Positions 1 to 5,765 of a stretch of DNA of 5,765 bases are shown here, piece by piece. Both the position numbers and the translations under genes were made by a program. Every line of letters starts with the position of its first letter. Positions within the stretch are counted from its first letter, which is position 1. The stretch spans positions 7,983 to 13,747 of the forward strand of contig PBTP01000135.1 in NCBI GenBank assembly GCA_002729275.1, read 5' to 3'. A model generated the notes under the pieces. That model did not search any database. It worked only from the letters and a program-made list of their open reading frames with translations, and had not been told where the DNA came from. This DNA comes from Roseibacillus sp. (GTDB taxonomy: Bacteria; Verrucomicrobiota; Verrucomicrobiia; Verrucomicrobiales; Akkermansiaceae).

Positions 1-263
1 CCCATCGAGGATGCAGCTTTCCGGAAAATTGGGTAGGGAATCTGGGTCAGGACCCCGGCCCCATCCCCGGTTTTCATATCAGCATCTACCGCCCCTCGAT
101 GGGTCATGTTACAAACCGAGGTGATCGCGTGATCCAGAGCTTGATAATTCCGTTCCCCATTCAGCAAGGCGATGGCGCCCATTCCGCAATTGTCGCTCTC
201 GTTGCTCCACTCGTGGAGCGAGCCGGTGGTGTTTGGAGTGAAATCTGGATGGTAGGGGATCAT
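1..263 (-). CDS. gltB: Second glutamate synthase large-subunit-like protein, N-terminal part (3' end cut by window edge)
   Basis: Reading leftward from ATG at 263-261, the first 87 codons encode the start of a class II (Ntn-type) glutamine amidotransferase domain of the glutamate synthase family. A 25-residue propeptide leads to Cys26 in SDNCGMGA. In this family that cysteine becomes the N-terminal nucleophile releasing ammonia from glutamine. MTHRGA (53-58), KTGDGAGVL (64-72) and QIPYPIF (74-80) follow in the order and spacing of GltB. An in-frame TAA at 273-275 excludes a longer start, and the next methionine, Met28, lies beyond the cysteine, so this start is firm. No clear Shine-Dalgarno precedes it. 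Over about 67 residues it is roughly one third identical to the complete GltB at 841, hence a distant paralogue in divergent orientation. The synthase half lies outside the window, so a full-length GltB or a stand-alone amidotransferase are both possible; the full-length form is likelier from the motif style. Confidence 0.9.
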   Translation of the reverse strand, partial: MIPYHPDFTPNTTGSLHEWSNESDNCGMGAIALLNGERNYQALDHAITSVCNMTHRGAVDADMKTGDGAGVLTQIPYPIFRKAASSM

Positions 264-349
264 ATCTTCAGGTTAGGACAACTTGCGCAAAGGCCCGCTG
301 GGACCTCTCTGGTTTTAGCCAGCACTGGGGTTTGCAGAGCATTCGCCAT
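260..349 (-). CDS. Possible 29-residue leader or small ORF overlapping the paralogue start
   Basis: A minus-strand ORF starts at ATG 349-347, or two codons earlier at a GTG, and ends at TGA 262-260. Its stop overlaps the ATG of the GltB paralogue as ATGA, the arrangement typical of translationally coupled genes. The product would be 29 residues ending in GLCASCPNLKI, with a Cys-x2-Cys pair near the C-terminus. I do not recognise a family. GAGG sits directly against the ATG, too close for a good ribosome binding site. The ORF would be transcribed only from a promoter upstream of it, such as the sigma70-like candidate at 415-442; the sigma54-like candidate at 333-348 overlaps its start and would exclude it. 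It may be a chance ORF. Confidence 0.2.
   Translation of the reverse strand: MANALQTPVLAKTREVPAGLCASCPNLKI
333..348 (-). promoter_or_regulatory. Candidate sigma54 (-24/-12) promoter for the GltB paralogue
   Basis: Read on the minus strand, positions 348 to 333 give TGGCGA, five bases, then CTGCA. The essential GG-N10-GC spacing of sigma54 promoters is exact and TGGC matches the -24 element. The -12 element has C instead of the first T, and CAC is not complete. Transcription would begin near 322, giving a leader of about 60 bases. Sigma54 control is common for nitrogen-assimilation genes, which adds some prior weight, but this is a match by eye. Confidence 0.28.
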
Positions 350-362
350 CCTCACTCACTGA

Positions 363-388
363 CTTTCAGTGACCCTCAGGGCTGAAAG
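363..388. repeat. Inverted repeat / hairpin, 7-bp stem
   Basis: CTTTCAG at 363-369 is the perfect reverse complement of CTGAAAG at 382-388. Inside, CCC (373-375) can pair with GGG (379-381). A separate palindrome CCCCGCGGGG follows at 400-409. No T-run follows on either strand, so it is not a classical intrinsic terminator. It would lie in the paralogue leader if transcription starts upstream of it; otherwise it could be an operator. Confidence 0.4.
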
Positions 389-414
389 CAGTTTCCGTGC
401 CCCGCGGGGATAGA

Positions 415-442
415 ACAATAAGGCGCTGCGAGGCCCTGCCAA
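415..442 (-). promoter_or_regulatory. Candidate sigma70-like promoter for the GltB paralogue
   Basis: On the minus strand TTGGCA (442-437, 5 of 6 to the -35 consensus) is followed after 16 bases by TATTGT (420-415, 4 of 6 to the -10 consensus). Transcription would start near 408 and the leader of about 145 bases would include the small ORF and the hairpin at 363-388. Matches of this quality arise by chance in intergenic DNA. Confidence 0.22.
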
Positions 443-475
443 GTGGATAAGTTTTACCCCTGGAGGCAAAGTCAA

Positions 476-487
476 TGCATGCATGCA
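476..487. repeat. 12-bp perfect palindrome TGCATGCATGCA
   Basis: Three overlapping TGCA units form a perfect palindrome in the middle part of the intergenic region. It lies about 130 bases from the minus-strand sigma54-like candidate and about 170 from the plus-strand one, distances usual for enhancer sites. It does not match the full NtrC consensus, so a binding protein cannot be named. It may be no more than a short tetranucleotide repeat. Confidence 0.35.
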
Positions 488-657
488 AATCTGATCTATC
501 TCTCTGCCATCTATGAATTTTTGTATAAGTGGTTGATGGTCCGAGTGATGGCGGCCCGGGCTTAGAGCGATCTATTGCATGAGAGCGGAAAGGAGCTCAG
601 GCCTTCAGATTAAGGTTATTTTGCACAACTCCGAACACCCAGGACCTGCTCCCAGAG

Positions 658-673
658 TGGTTTTGGCGTTGCA
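658..673 (+). promoter_or_regulatory. Candidate sigma54 (-24/-12) promoter for gltB
   Basis: TGG at 658-660 and TTGCA at 669-673 stand at exactly the sigma54 spacing (GG-N10-GC). The -12 element TTGCA is perfect; the CAC that normally follows TGG is replaced by TTT. Transcription would begin near 684 and leave a leader of about 157 bases that includes the hairpin at 778-824. NtrC-like activator sites are not evident upstream. Tentative. Confidence 0.28.
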
Positions 674-724
674 GCGGGGGTTATGATTGATCGTTCCGGC
701 AGAAAAACTGAGGGAACCCGGAGC

Positions 725-753
725 TTGACCAGAACATAGAGCCGCTAAATATT
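725..753 (+). promoter_or_regulatory. Candidate sigma70-like promoter for gltB
   Basis: TTGACC (725-730, 5 of 6 to -35) is followed after 17 bases by AATATT (748-753, 4 of 6 to -10, lacking the first T). Transcription would start near 760, giving a leader of about 80 bases with the strong hairpin close to its 5' end. It competes with the sigma54-like candidate; either, both or neither may be used. Confidence 0.25.
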
Positions 754-777
754 CCCACCCCACCGTCAATCGCCGAA

Positions 778-824
778 AGTCTGGCCCAGGCAGGGCGTTG
801 GGGCGCCCCGCCTCAGGCCGGGCT
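778..824 (+). promoter_or_regulatory. Strong GC-rich stem-loop in the gltB leader
   Basis: The arms 778-786 and 816-824, 788-791 and 810-813, and 793-797 and 804-808 pair for 18 base pairs in total. There are small interruptions at 787 with 814-815 and at 792 with 809, and a six-base loop TTGGGG (798-803). Two of the pairs are U-G wobbles when read as plus-strand RNA (780-822, 782-820) and would be A-C mismatches on the other strand, so the fold favours a gltB transcript. No T-run follows, so it is not an intrinsic terminator. The stem ends 16 bases before the ATG, where a ribosome would bind. A role in translation control or mRNA stability is inference. Confidence 0.55.
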
Positions 825-840
825 GACTATCGAAACCAAT

Positions 841-3800
841 ATGCAAGCGAGCCAAAGTCCCCTCCGTGCCTCAGGAATGCCACGTAAGCAGGGGCTCTAC
901 GATCCCGGTAACGAGAAAGACTCCTGTGGCGTAGGGTTCCTTTGTCATCTTAAGGGTCAGAAGTCTCGCAGTATCATCGAGGGAGCGCTGGAGATGTGTG
1001 TTAACATGGATCACCGTGGAGGGTGTGGATGCGATGCAAACACCGGGGACGGCGCCGGGATCTTCTTCCAATTGCCGCACAAGTTCTTTGAGACCGTCTC
1101 AGCGGGAATTGGTATCGAGTTGCCTGAAGAAGGGCGTTACGCCGTGGGATTCCTTTATCTCTCACCCGACGAGGCTGCGTGTTCCCGGGCAATGTCGATT
1201 TTTGAGGAAATTGTAAACGAGGAGGGACAGGTGGTTCTCGGCTGGCGTGATGTTCCCGTGAAAAGTGAGATTCTTGGAGACGATTCCAGAGCATGTGAGC
1301 CCCTGATGAAACAGATCTTCATTGGCCGTAGCGATGACATTGAAGATGATCAGGATTTCGAGCGGAAGCTCTATGTTATCCGTCGCCGGGCTTCTGACGC
1401 CGTCCGTTATAGCGGTTTGGACGGAGGAGACTTCTTTTACTCGGCGACTCTTTCAGCCCGAACCATTGTGTATAAGGGGATGCTGACTACTGGTCAGCTT
1501 GGAGAGTATTTCCCCGATCTGCATCACCCCGACATGGAGTCTGCGATGGCGTTGGTTCATTCGCGCTTTAGTACAAACACCTTCCCCAGTTGGCCCCGTG
1601 CACAGCCTTTTCGCTATATGTCGCACAACGGAGAGATCAATACGATGCGGGGTAATGCGAACTGGATGCAAGCAAGGCAGCAGCTTCTCGATAGTGGGGT
1701 TTTGGGAAAGGACCTTGATAAGCTCCTGCCTATTATTCGCGATGATGGGTCAGACTCCGCGATGTTTGACAATTGCCTTGAATTTCTCGTTCTGTCCGGG
1801 CGTTCGTTACCGCATGCCGTCATGATGATGATTCCCGAGCCCTGGGAAAAACATGAACATATGACGGAGGCCAAGAAGAATTTTTACGAGTATCATGCCT
1901 GTATGATGGAGCCGTGGGATGGGCCGGCTTCGATCGCTTTCTGCGATGGAATTTCCATCGGTGCTGTTCTTGACCGGAATGGTCTTCGTCCCTCCCGCTA
2001 TTACGTGACATCAGATGACCTTGTGATCATGGCGTCGGAAGTTGGGGTCCTTAAAGTTGATCCAGCCACTGTAGTGAAAAAGGGCCGCCTTGAGCCAGGC
2101 CGTATATTTTTGGTCGATACGAACAAGGGCCGGATCGTGGGAGATGATGAAGTCAAGGAAGAGATCGCCGCGGAGAATCCCTATGGGGATTGGTTGAGCG
2201 CCAATCGAATTCATTTTGATAAACTGCCCAAATTTGATCAGAGAGAGCCGGTCAGGGGATATGATCTCATTCAGCGTAACCGGGCCTTTGGATATACCTT
2301 TGAGGACAAGAGATTCATTCTTGGGCCTTCGGCCGAAACCGGGAACCAGCCTCTTGGTTCAATGGGTAACGACGCCCCGATGGCTGTGCTTTCGGATCGC
2401 TCCCAGTTGCTCTACAATTATTTTCGCCAACTCTTTGCTCAGGTCACGAACCCGGCGATCGATCCGATCCGGGAGGAATTGATTACCGCGAGCGTAACCT
2501 TTGTAGGTTCGGAACAGGATATTCTCGATCCGCGGCCAGAGAATTGCCGAATGATCCGTCTGGAAAACCCCATCATTGACAGTTCCTCTCTCGCGACCTT
2601 GGACAACATTGAGAGGGAGGGCTTCAAGAGTCAGACCATACCAATTCTCTACACCTTTGAGGGTCAGGATTCAGAGTCTGCTGAGAAGGTTGGGTCGAAC
2701 GGTTCTGAGATTGAGATTTTCGGTTCAGATCTTGAGCAAGCGATGGACAGGCTCTGCGTTGCTGCTGATTCTGCTATCAGCGAAGGGGTGAACATTCTTA
2801 TTCTTTCGGATCGGGGAGTAGGCGAGAGCCATGCGCCGATCCCTGCTCTGCTTGCGGTAGCGGGACTTCACCATCACTTGATCGGCAGGGGAACCCGCAC
2901 GAAGGTCTCCATAGTTCTCGAATCGGGCGAGCCGCGGGAGGTGCATCACTTTGCAGTGCTCCTCGGCTACGGGGTCGACGTCGTTAATCCATATCTGGCA
3001 ATCGATACGATTGCGGCCATGATTGATAGTGGGGAGCTTGCTGATGATTACGACAGTGCGGTCGCCAAGTATCTCAAGGCCTCAATCAAAGGAGTGGTCA
3101 AGACCATGTCAAAAATGGGGATCTCAACGGTTGCCAGTTACCGAGGAGCACAGATTTTTGAGTGTGTCGGCTTAAACAGGCAGGTCGTCGATAAGTATTT
3201 CTGCCGCACCGCTTCGCGGGTGGAGGGCATCGGGCTGAACGTGATTTCGCAGGAAGTGAAAATTCGTCATGATGATGCCTTCAAGCCCCGGGAAGTAGAG
3301 AACGAGGCCCTCGATGCCGGTGGACTCTACCAGTGGCGTGCTGATGGTGAACGCCACCTTTTTAACCCGCAGAGCATTCATCTTCTACAGCAGGCGACCC
3401 GGCTTGGAGACTATGACCTTTTCACGAGCTATAGTGAGCTGATTGATAACCAGTCACGGGATTTCTATACCCTGCGCGGACTGATGGAGTTCAAGTTCGA
3501 CCCAGCGGAGGCAATTCCTCTGGAGGAGGTCGAGCCTGCTTCTGAAATAGCGAAGCGCTTTAAAACAGGGGCCATGTCCTATGGCTCTATTTCCAAGGAG
3601 GCTCACGAGGCTCTCGCCGTAGCGATGAATCGGGTCGGGGGGCGCTCCAATACAGGAGAAGGAGGAGAGGACCCAGTTCGATTTGAACCTCTGCCCAACG
3701 GGGACTCAAAAAAAAGCGCCATTAAGCAGATCGCGAGTGGACGTTTTGGTGTTCACAGTCACTACCTCGTCAATGCTGAGGAATTGCAAATTAAGATTTC

Positions 3801-5511
3801 GCAGGGAGCCAAGCCCGGGGAGGGGGGGGAGCTCCCGGGGCACAAGGTCCTTCCGCAGATTGCAAAAGTTCGAGGCACGACACCTGGGGTAGGCCTGATT
3901 TCTCCGCCGCCCCACCACGATATATACTCGATTGAGGATATGGCAGAACTTATCCACGACCTCAAGAATGCGAATGTCAATGCCCGGGTAAACGTCAAAC
4001 TTGTCTCAGAGATTGGAGTTGGAACAGTGGCCGCAGGGGTGGTGAAGGCGAAGGCAGACGTTGTGCTCATTTCTGGTCACGACGGAGGGACAGGGGCAAG
4101 CCCTCGCTCCTCGATCCAGCACGCCGGGTGCCCTTGGGAACTCGGGCTGGCAGAAACTCACCAGACTCTGCTTCTGAATGATCTTCGGAGTCGAGTAGTT
4201 CTGGAGACGGACGGTCAGCTTAAAACTGCCCGGGACGTCGTTATTGCGGCTTTGCTCGGTGCGGAAGAGTATGGTTTTTCGACCGCGCCGCTGGTGACCC
4301 TCGGGTGCCTCATGATGCGGGTTTGCCACAAGAACACGTGTCCAGTTGGAGTGGCCACGCAGGACCCGCGCCTCCGGGAAAAGTTCAACGGCGCGGTTGA
4401 AAACGTAGTGAACTTCATGAACTTCGTTGCTGAAGGAATTCGTGAGCTGATGGCCAAGCTCGGCTTCCGGACGGTTGATGAAATGGTAGGTCACTGCGAC
4501 CGTCTGGAAATGCGCAAGGCGGTTGATCACTGGAAGGCCAAGGGGCTTGATTACTCCAATATTCTTTATCAGCCAGAGGTCAGCGATCAGGTCGGTAGCT
4601 ACTGCACTCAGGCGCAAGATCACCTTCTGGATCGGGCTCTGGATAACACCGCTCTTTTAGAGCTTTGCAGGCCTGCTCTGGAATCTGGTGCCAAGGTTTC
4701 TGCTGAACTGCCGATTCTTAATACCAACCGGGTGGTGGGCACAATTACCGGTGCCGAGATCAGTCGGCGTTACGGTGCCGAAGGGCTTCCTGAGGATACG
4801 ATTCAACTCAAGTTTAAAGGAAGCGCAGGGCAGAGCTTCGGGGCATTTTGTCCGCAAGGGATGAGGCTCGAATTGGAAGGAGACGCTAACGATTATATTG
4901 GGAAGGGTCTTTGTGGAACTAAGGTGATTGTCTACTCTCCAAGGAGCTCGCACCCTGACTTCGTTCCCGAAGAAAATATCATTATCGGGAACGTGGCTTT
5001 CTACGGGGCGACAAGTGGCGAAGCTAATATTGCGGGCATGGCAGGCGAACGCTTCTGTGTCCGAAATAGTGGTGTGCACGCGGTGGTAGAGGGCGTAGGC
5101 GACCATGCCTGTGAGTATATGACTGGTGGATCAGTAGTCTGCCTTGGCGGAACGGGGCGTAATTTTGCGGCAGGAATGAGTGGTGGTGTTGCCTACGTAT
5201 ACGATGAGAAACGGGACTTTGAGTCCAAGCTCAACCGGGCAATGGTCAATCTCTACCCGTTGATTGAGTGCGGTGACAGCGAGATTTCTGAGGTGAAAGA
5301 TCGGGTTGAGAAGCATGTGGAGCTTACCGGAAGCGAGAAGGGAAAGAGGCTTTTGGATGACTGGAGCAATATCGTCCCTCAGTTCTTCAAGGTGCTACCA
5401 GCCGACTACGAAAGGGTTCTCAACGCTATAAAAAGAGCCGAAGAAAGTGGGCTTGAAGGAGATGCCGTCATTCTTGCGGCATTCGAAGAAAACGCAAAGG
5501 TTGGGAATTGA
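841..5511 (+). CDS. gltB: Glutamate synthase (NADPH-type), large (alpha) subunit GltB
   Basis: Complete 1556-residue GOGAT large subunit, slightly longer than typical bacterial forms (about 1480-1530). With GltD it converts glutamine and 2-oxoglutarate to two glutamates in the cytosol. Domains in order: a 28-residue propeptide; a class II amidotransferase from nucleophile Cys29 (CGVGF) with HRG 58-60, [16 protein letters not shown] 240-249, HNGEINT 262-268 and GSDS 303-306; a central domain (about 480-770) with [14 protein letters not shown] 532-545; the FMN/2-oxoglutarate synthase domain (about 850-1220) with [10 protein letters not shown] 909-918, SNTGEGGE 936-943, [13 protein letters not shown] 991-1003 and HDGGTGASP 1080-1088. 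The [3Fe-4S] cysteines are Cys1156, Cys1162 and Cys1167 (C-x5-C-x4-C). A C-terminal GXGXG beta-helix domain (about 1300-1490) follows, and its glycine repeats are intact. No key residue is missing. ATG 841 is the first canonical start after the TGA at 709-711; Met13 (877) is an alternative. Neither has a well-placed Shine-Dalgarno. gltD follows after 98 bases. Confidence 0.98.
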   Translation: MQASQSPLRASGMPRKQGLYDPGNEKDSCGVGFLCHLKGQKSRSIIEGALEMCVNMDHRGGCGCDANTGDGAGIFFQLPHKFFETVSAGIGIELPEEGRYAVGFLYLSPDEAACSRAMSIFEEIVNEEGQVVLGWRDVPVKSEILGDDSRACEPLMKQIFIGRSDDIEDDQDFERKLYVIRRRASDAVRYSGLDGGDFFYSATLSARTIVYKGMLTTGQLGEYFPDLHHPDMESAMALVHSRFSTNTFPSWPRAQPFRYMSHNGEINTMRGNANWMQARQQLLDSGVLGKDLDKLLPIIRDDGSDSAMFDNCLEFLVLSGRSLPHAVMMMIPEPWEKHEHMTEAKKNFYEYHACMMEPWDGPASIAFCDGISIGAVLDRNGLRPSRYYVTSDDLVIMASEVGVLKVDPATVVKKGRLEPGRIFLVDTNKGRIVGDDEVKEEIAAENPYGDWLSANRIHFDKLPKFDQREPVRGYDLIQRNRAFGYTFEDKRFILGPSAETGNQPLGSMGNDAPMAVLSDRSQLLYNYFRQLFAQVTNPAIDPIREELITASVTFVGSEQDILDPRPENCRMIRLENPIIDSSSLATLDNIEREGFKSQTIPILYTFEGQDSESAEKVGSNGSEIEIFGSDLEQAMDRLCVAADSAISEGVNILILSDRGVGESHAPIPALLAVAGLHHHLIGRGTRTKVSIVLESGEPREVHHFAVLLGYGVDVVNPYLAIDTIAAMIDSGELADDYDSAVAKYLKASIKGVVKTMSKMGISTVASYRGAQIFECVGLNRQVVDKYFCRTASRVEGIGLNVISQEVKIRHDDAFKPREVENEALDAGGLYQWRADGERHLFNPQSIHLLQQATRLGDYDLFTSYSELIDNQSRDFYTLRGLMEFKFDPAEAIPLEEVEPASEIAKRFKTGAMSYGSISKEAHEALAVAMNRVGGRSNTGEGGEDPVRFEPLPNGDSKKSAIKQIASGRFGVHSHYLVNAEELQIKISQGAKPGEGGELPGHKVLPQIAKVRGTTPGVGLISPPPHHDIYSIEDMAELIHDLKNANVNARVNVKLVSEIGVGTVAAGVVKAKADVVLISGHDGGTGASPRSSIQHAGCPWELGLAETHQTLLLNDLRSRVVLETDGQLKTARDVVIAALLGAEEYGFSTAPLVTLGCLMMRVCHKNTCPVGVATQDPRLREKFNGAVENVVNFMNFVAEGIRELMAKLGFRTVDEMVGHCDRLEMRKAVDHWKAKGLDYSNILYQPEVSDQVGSYCTQAQDHLLDRALDNTALLELCRPALESGAKVSAELPILNTNRVVGTITGAEISRRYGAEGLPEDTIQLKFKGSAGQSFGAFCPQGMRLELEGDANDYIGKGLCGTKVIVYSPRSSHPDFVPEENIIIGNVAFYGATSGEANIAGMAGERFCVRNSGVHAVVEGVGDHACEYMTGGSVVCLGGTGRNFAAGMSGGVAYVYDEKRDFESKLNRAMVNLYPLIECGDSEISEVKDRVEKHVELTGSEKGKRLLDDWSNIVPQFFKVLPADYERVLNAIKRAEESGLEGDAVILAAFEENAKVGN

Positions 5512-5609
5512 AGTAGGTATTAATACGACGCGGTGGTGGTGCGATCAAAGGCTCCATATTCCAGTACAAGAAGATTCACACTCTCGCCACATAGACACAT
5601 TTCGACGCA
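5512..5609. other. gltB-gltD intergenic gap
   Basis: These 98 bases separate the gltB stop from the gltD start. I see no hairpin followed by a T-run, so nothing here clearly ends transcription, and the two genes are probably one operon. No promoter of good quality is visible. No Shine-Dalgarno precedes the gltD ATG. The gap is longer than the few bases often found between gltB and gltD. Confidence 0.6.
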
Positions 5610-5765
5610 ATGGGAAAAGCAACAGGATTCTTAGACACCGAACGGGAAACCATTCCGAATCGTCCGCCGCTTGAGCGGATCATGGACTGGAAGGAGATTC
5701 ATGCTCATCGCTCAGACGAAAAAGTGATGGAGCAGGGTTCGCGTTGTATGGATTGTGGGACTCCC
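5610..5765 (+). CDS. gltD: Glutamate synthase small (beta) subunit GltD, N-terminus (cut by window edge)
   Basis: The last 156 bases encode 52 residues beginning [13 protein letters not shown], the classical opening of Glt[14 protein letters not shown] (19-31) and RCMDCGTP (46-52) follow. The small subunit takes electrons from NADPH through FAD and passes them via [4Fe-4S] clusters to the FMN and [3Fe-4S] centre of GltB. Cys47 and Cys50 begin the N-terminal cysteine-rich motif that contributes to those clusters; the rest of that motif, the FAD fold and the NADPH fold lie beyond the window. An in-frame TAG at 5592-5594 makes ATG 5610 the first possible start. It is in the same orientation as gltB, 98 bases downstream, which supports a gltBD operon and an NADPH-dependent rather than ferredoxin-dependent enzyme. 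Confidence 0.93.
   Translation, partial: MGKATGFLDTERETIPNRPPLERIMDWKEIHAHRSDEKVMEQGSRCMDCGTP

Larger units (their letters stand above)
264..840. promoter_or_regulatory. Divergent intergenic control region between two GltB genes
   Basis: These 577 bases separate two outward-facing start codons (263 minus, 841 plus). I find no protein gene with family motifs and no tRNA or known riboswitch. The region must contain the promoters of both genes. It holds candidate sigma54 and sigma70 elements for each direction, a TGCATGCATGCA palindrome near its middle, a small hairpin on the left and a strong GC-rich hairpin beside the gltB start; these are listed separately. Its length is generous for two promoters and leaves room for activator sites, but no regulator site can be named with confidence. 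Nothing recognisable was seen in about 490-655 apart from a TATAAG at 524-529 without a matching -35 box. Confidence 0.75.

Noticed and set aside
1..103. Perfect 10-bp inverted repeat (1-10 with 94-103) and a foldable 103-base segment resembling a structured RNA
   Set aside because: The whole segment is coding sequence of the minus-strand GltB paralogue (the HRG and AASSM regions), and no SRP, 6S, tmRNA or RNase P core motif is present. The repeat is best taken as coincidence.
3..362. Open plus-strand frame through the left edge to TGA at 360-362, including an 87-residue ORF at 99-362
   Set aside because: It lies antisense to the minus-strand GltB paralogue, whose motifs are unmistakable; the plus-strand translation shows no recognisable family motif.
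579..686. 35-codon plus-strand ORF in the intergenic region
   Set aside because: No ribosome binding site, no recognisable motif, and it overlaps the sigma54-like candidate.
778..824. Reading the gltB leader hairpin as an intrinsic terminator
   Set aside because: No T-rich tract follows the stem on either strand, and it lies directly before a start codon.
4006..4623. 205-codon minus-strand ORF
   Set aside because: It is antisense to the conserved FMN and [3Fe-4S] part of gltB and shows no domain-like features; a shadow of a GC-biased coding frame.
4657..5106. 149-codon minus-strand ORF
   Set aside because: Antisense to the gltB GXGXG domain, without independent support.
5520..5530. TTAATACGAC resembling the start of a T7 phage promoter
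   Set aside because: Only the first part matches; the initiation half of the T7 promoter is absent and no phage context exists.
5447..5674. 75-codon plus-strand ORF across the gltB end and gltD start
   Set aside because: It overlaps both real genes in another frame and has no recognisable content.

Overview
The window is a nitrogen-assimilation locus of a bacterium, built around glutamate synthase (GOGAT). Its core is one complete 1556-residue gltB gene on the + strand (841-5511). It is followed after 98 bases by the first 52 codons of gltD (5610 to the right edge). Together they would encode the NADPH-type GOGAT, which turns L-glutamine plus 2-oxoglutarate into two L-glutamate.

The left edge holds a second gene that is easy to miss because it runs out of the window. 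On the minus strand, from 263 down to 1, lies the N-terminus of another GltB-like class II glutamine amidotransferase. It has its own short propeptide, nucleophile cysteine (Cys26), HRG motif and TGDGAG motif. By a hand alignment of about 67 residues the two N-termini are only about one third identical. This is therefore an old paralogue, or one acquired separately, and not a recent duplication. The two large-subunit genes are arranged head to head.

Between them lie 577 bases (264-840) with no convincing protein gene. This divergent control region holds candidate sigma54-like elements facing each way, candidate sigma70-like elements facing each way, a 12-bp palindrome and a smaller hairpin. 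A strong 18-bp hairpin ends 16 bases before the gltB start codon. A 29-codon minus-strand ORF overlaps the start of the paralogue by ATGA. All regulatory calls come from pattern matching by eye and are tentative. None of the three gene starts has a convincing Shine-Dalgarno sequence.

Organism: moderate GC, and the style of the GltB and GltD N-termini suggests a Gram-negative lineage such as Verrucomicrobiota (Opitutae-like) or a relative. This is an impression from protein style, not a demonstrated assignment. No tRNA, rRNA, CRISPR array or insertion sequence is visible. The catalytic parts are ordinary; the unusual parts are the head-to-head pair of dissimilar GOGAT genes and the structured region they share.
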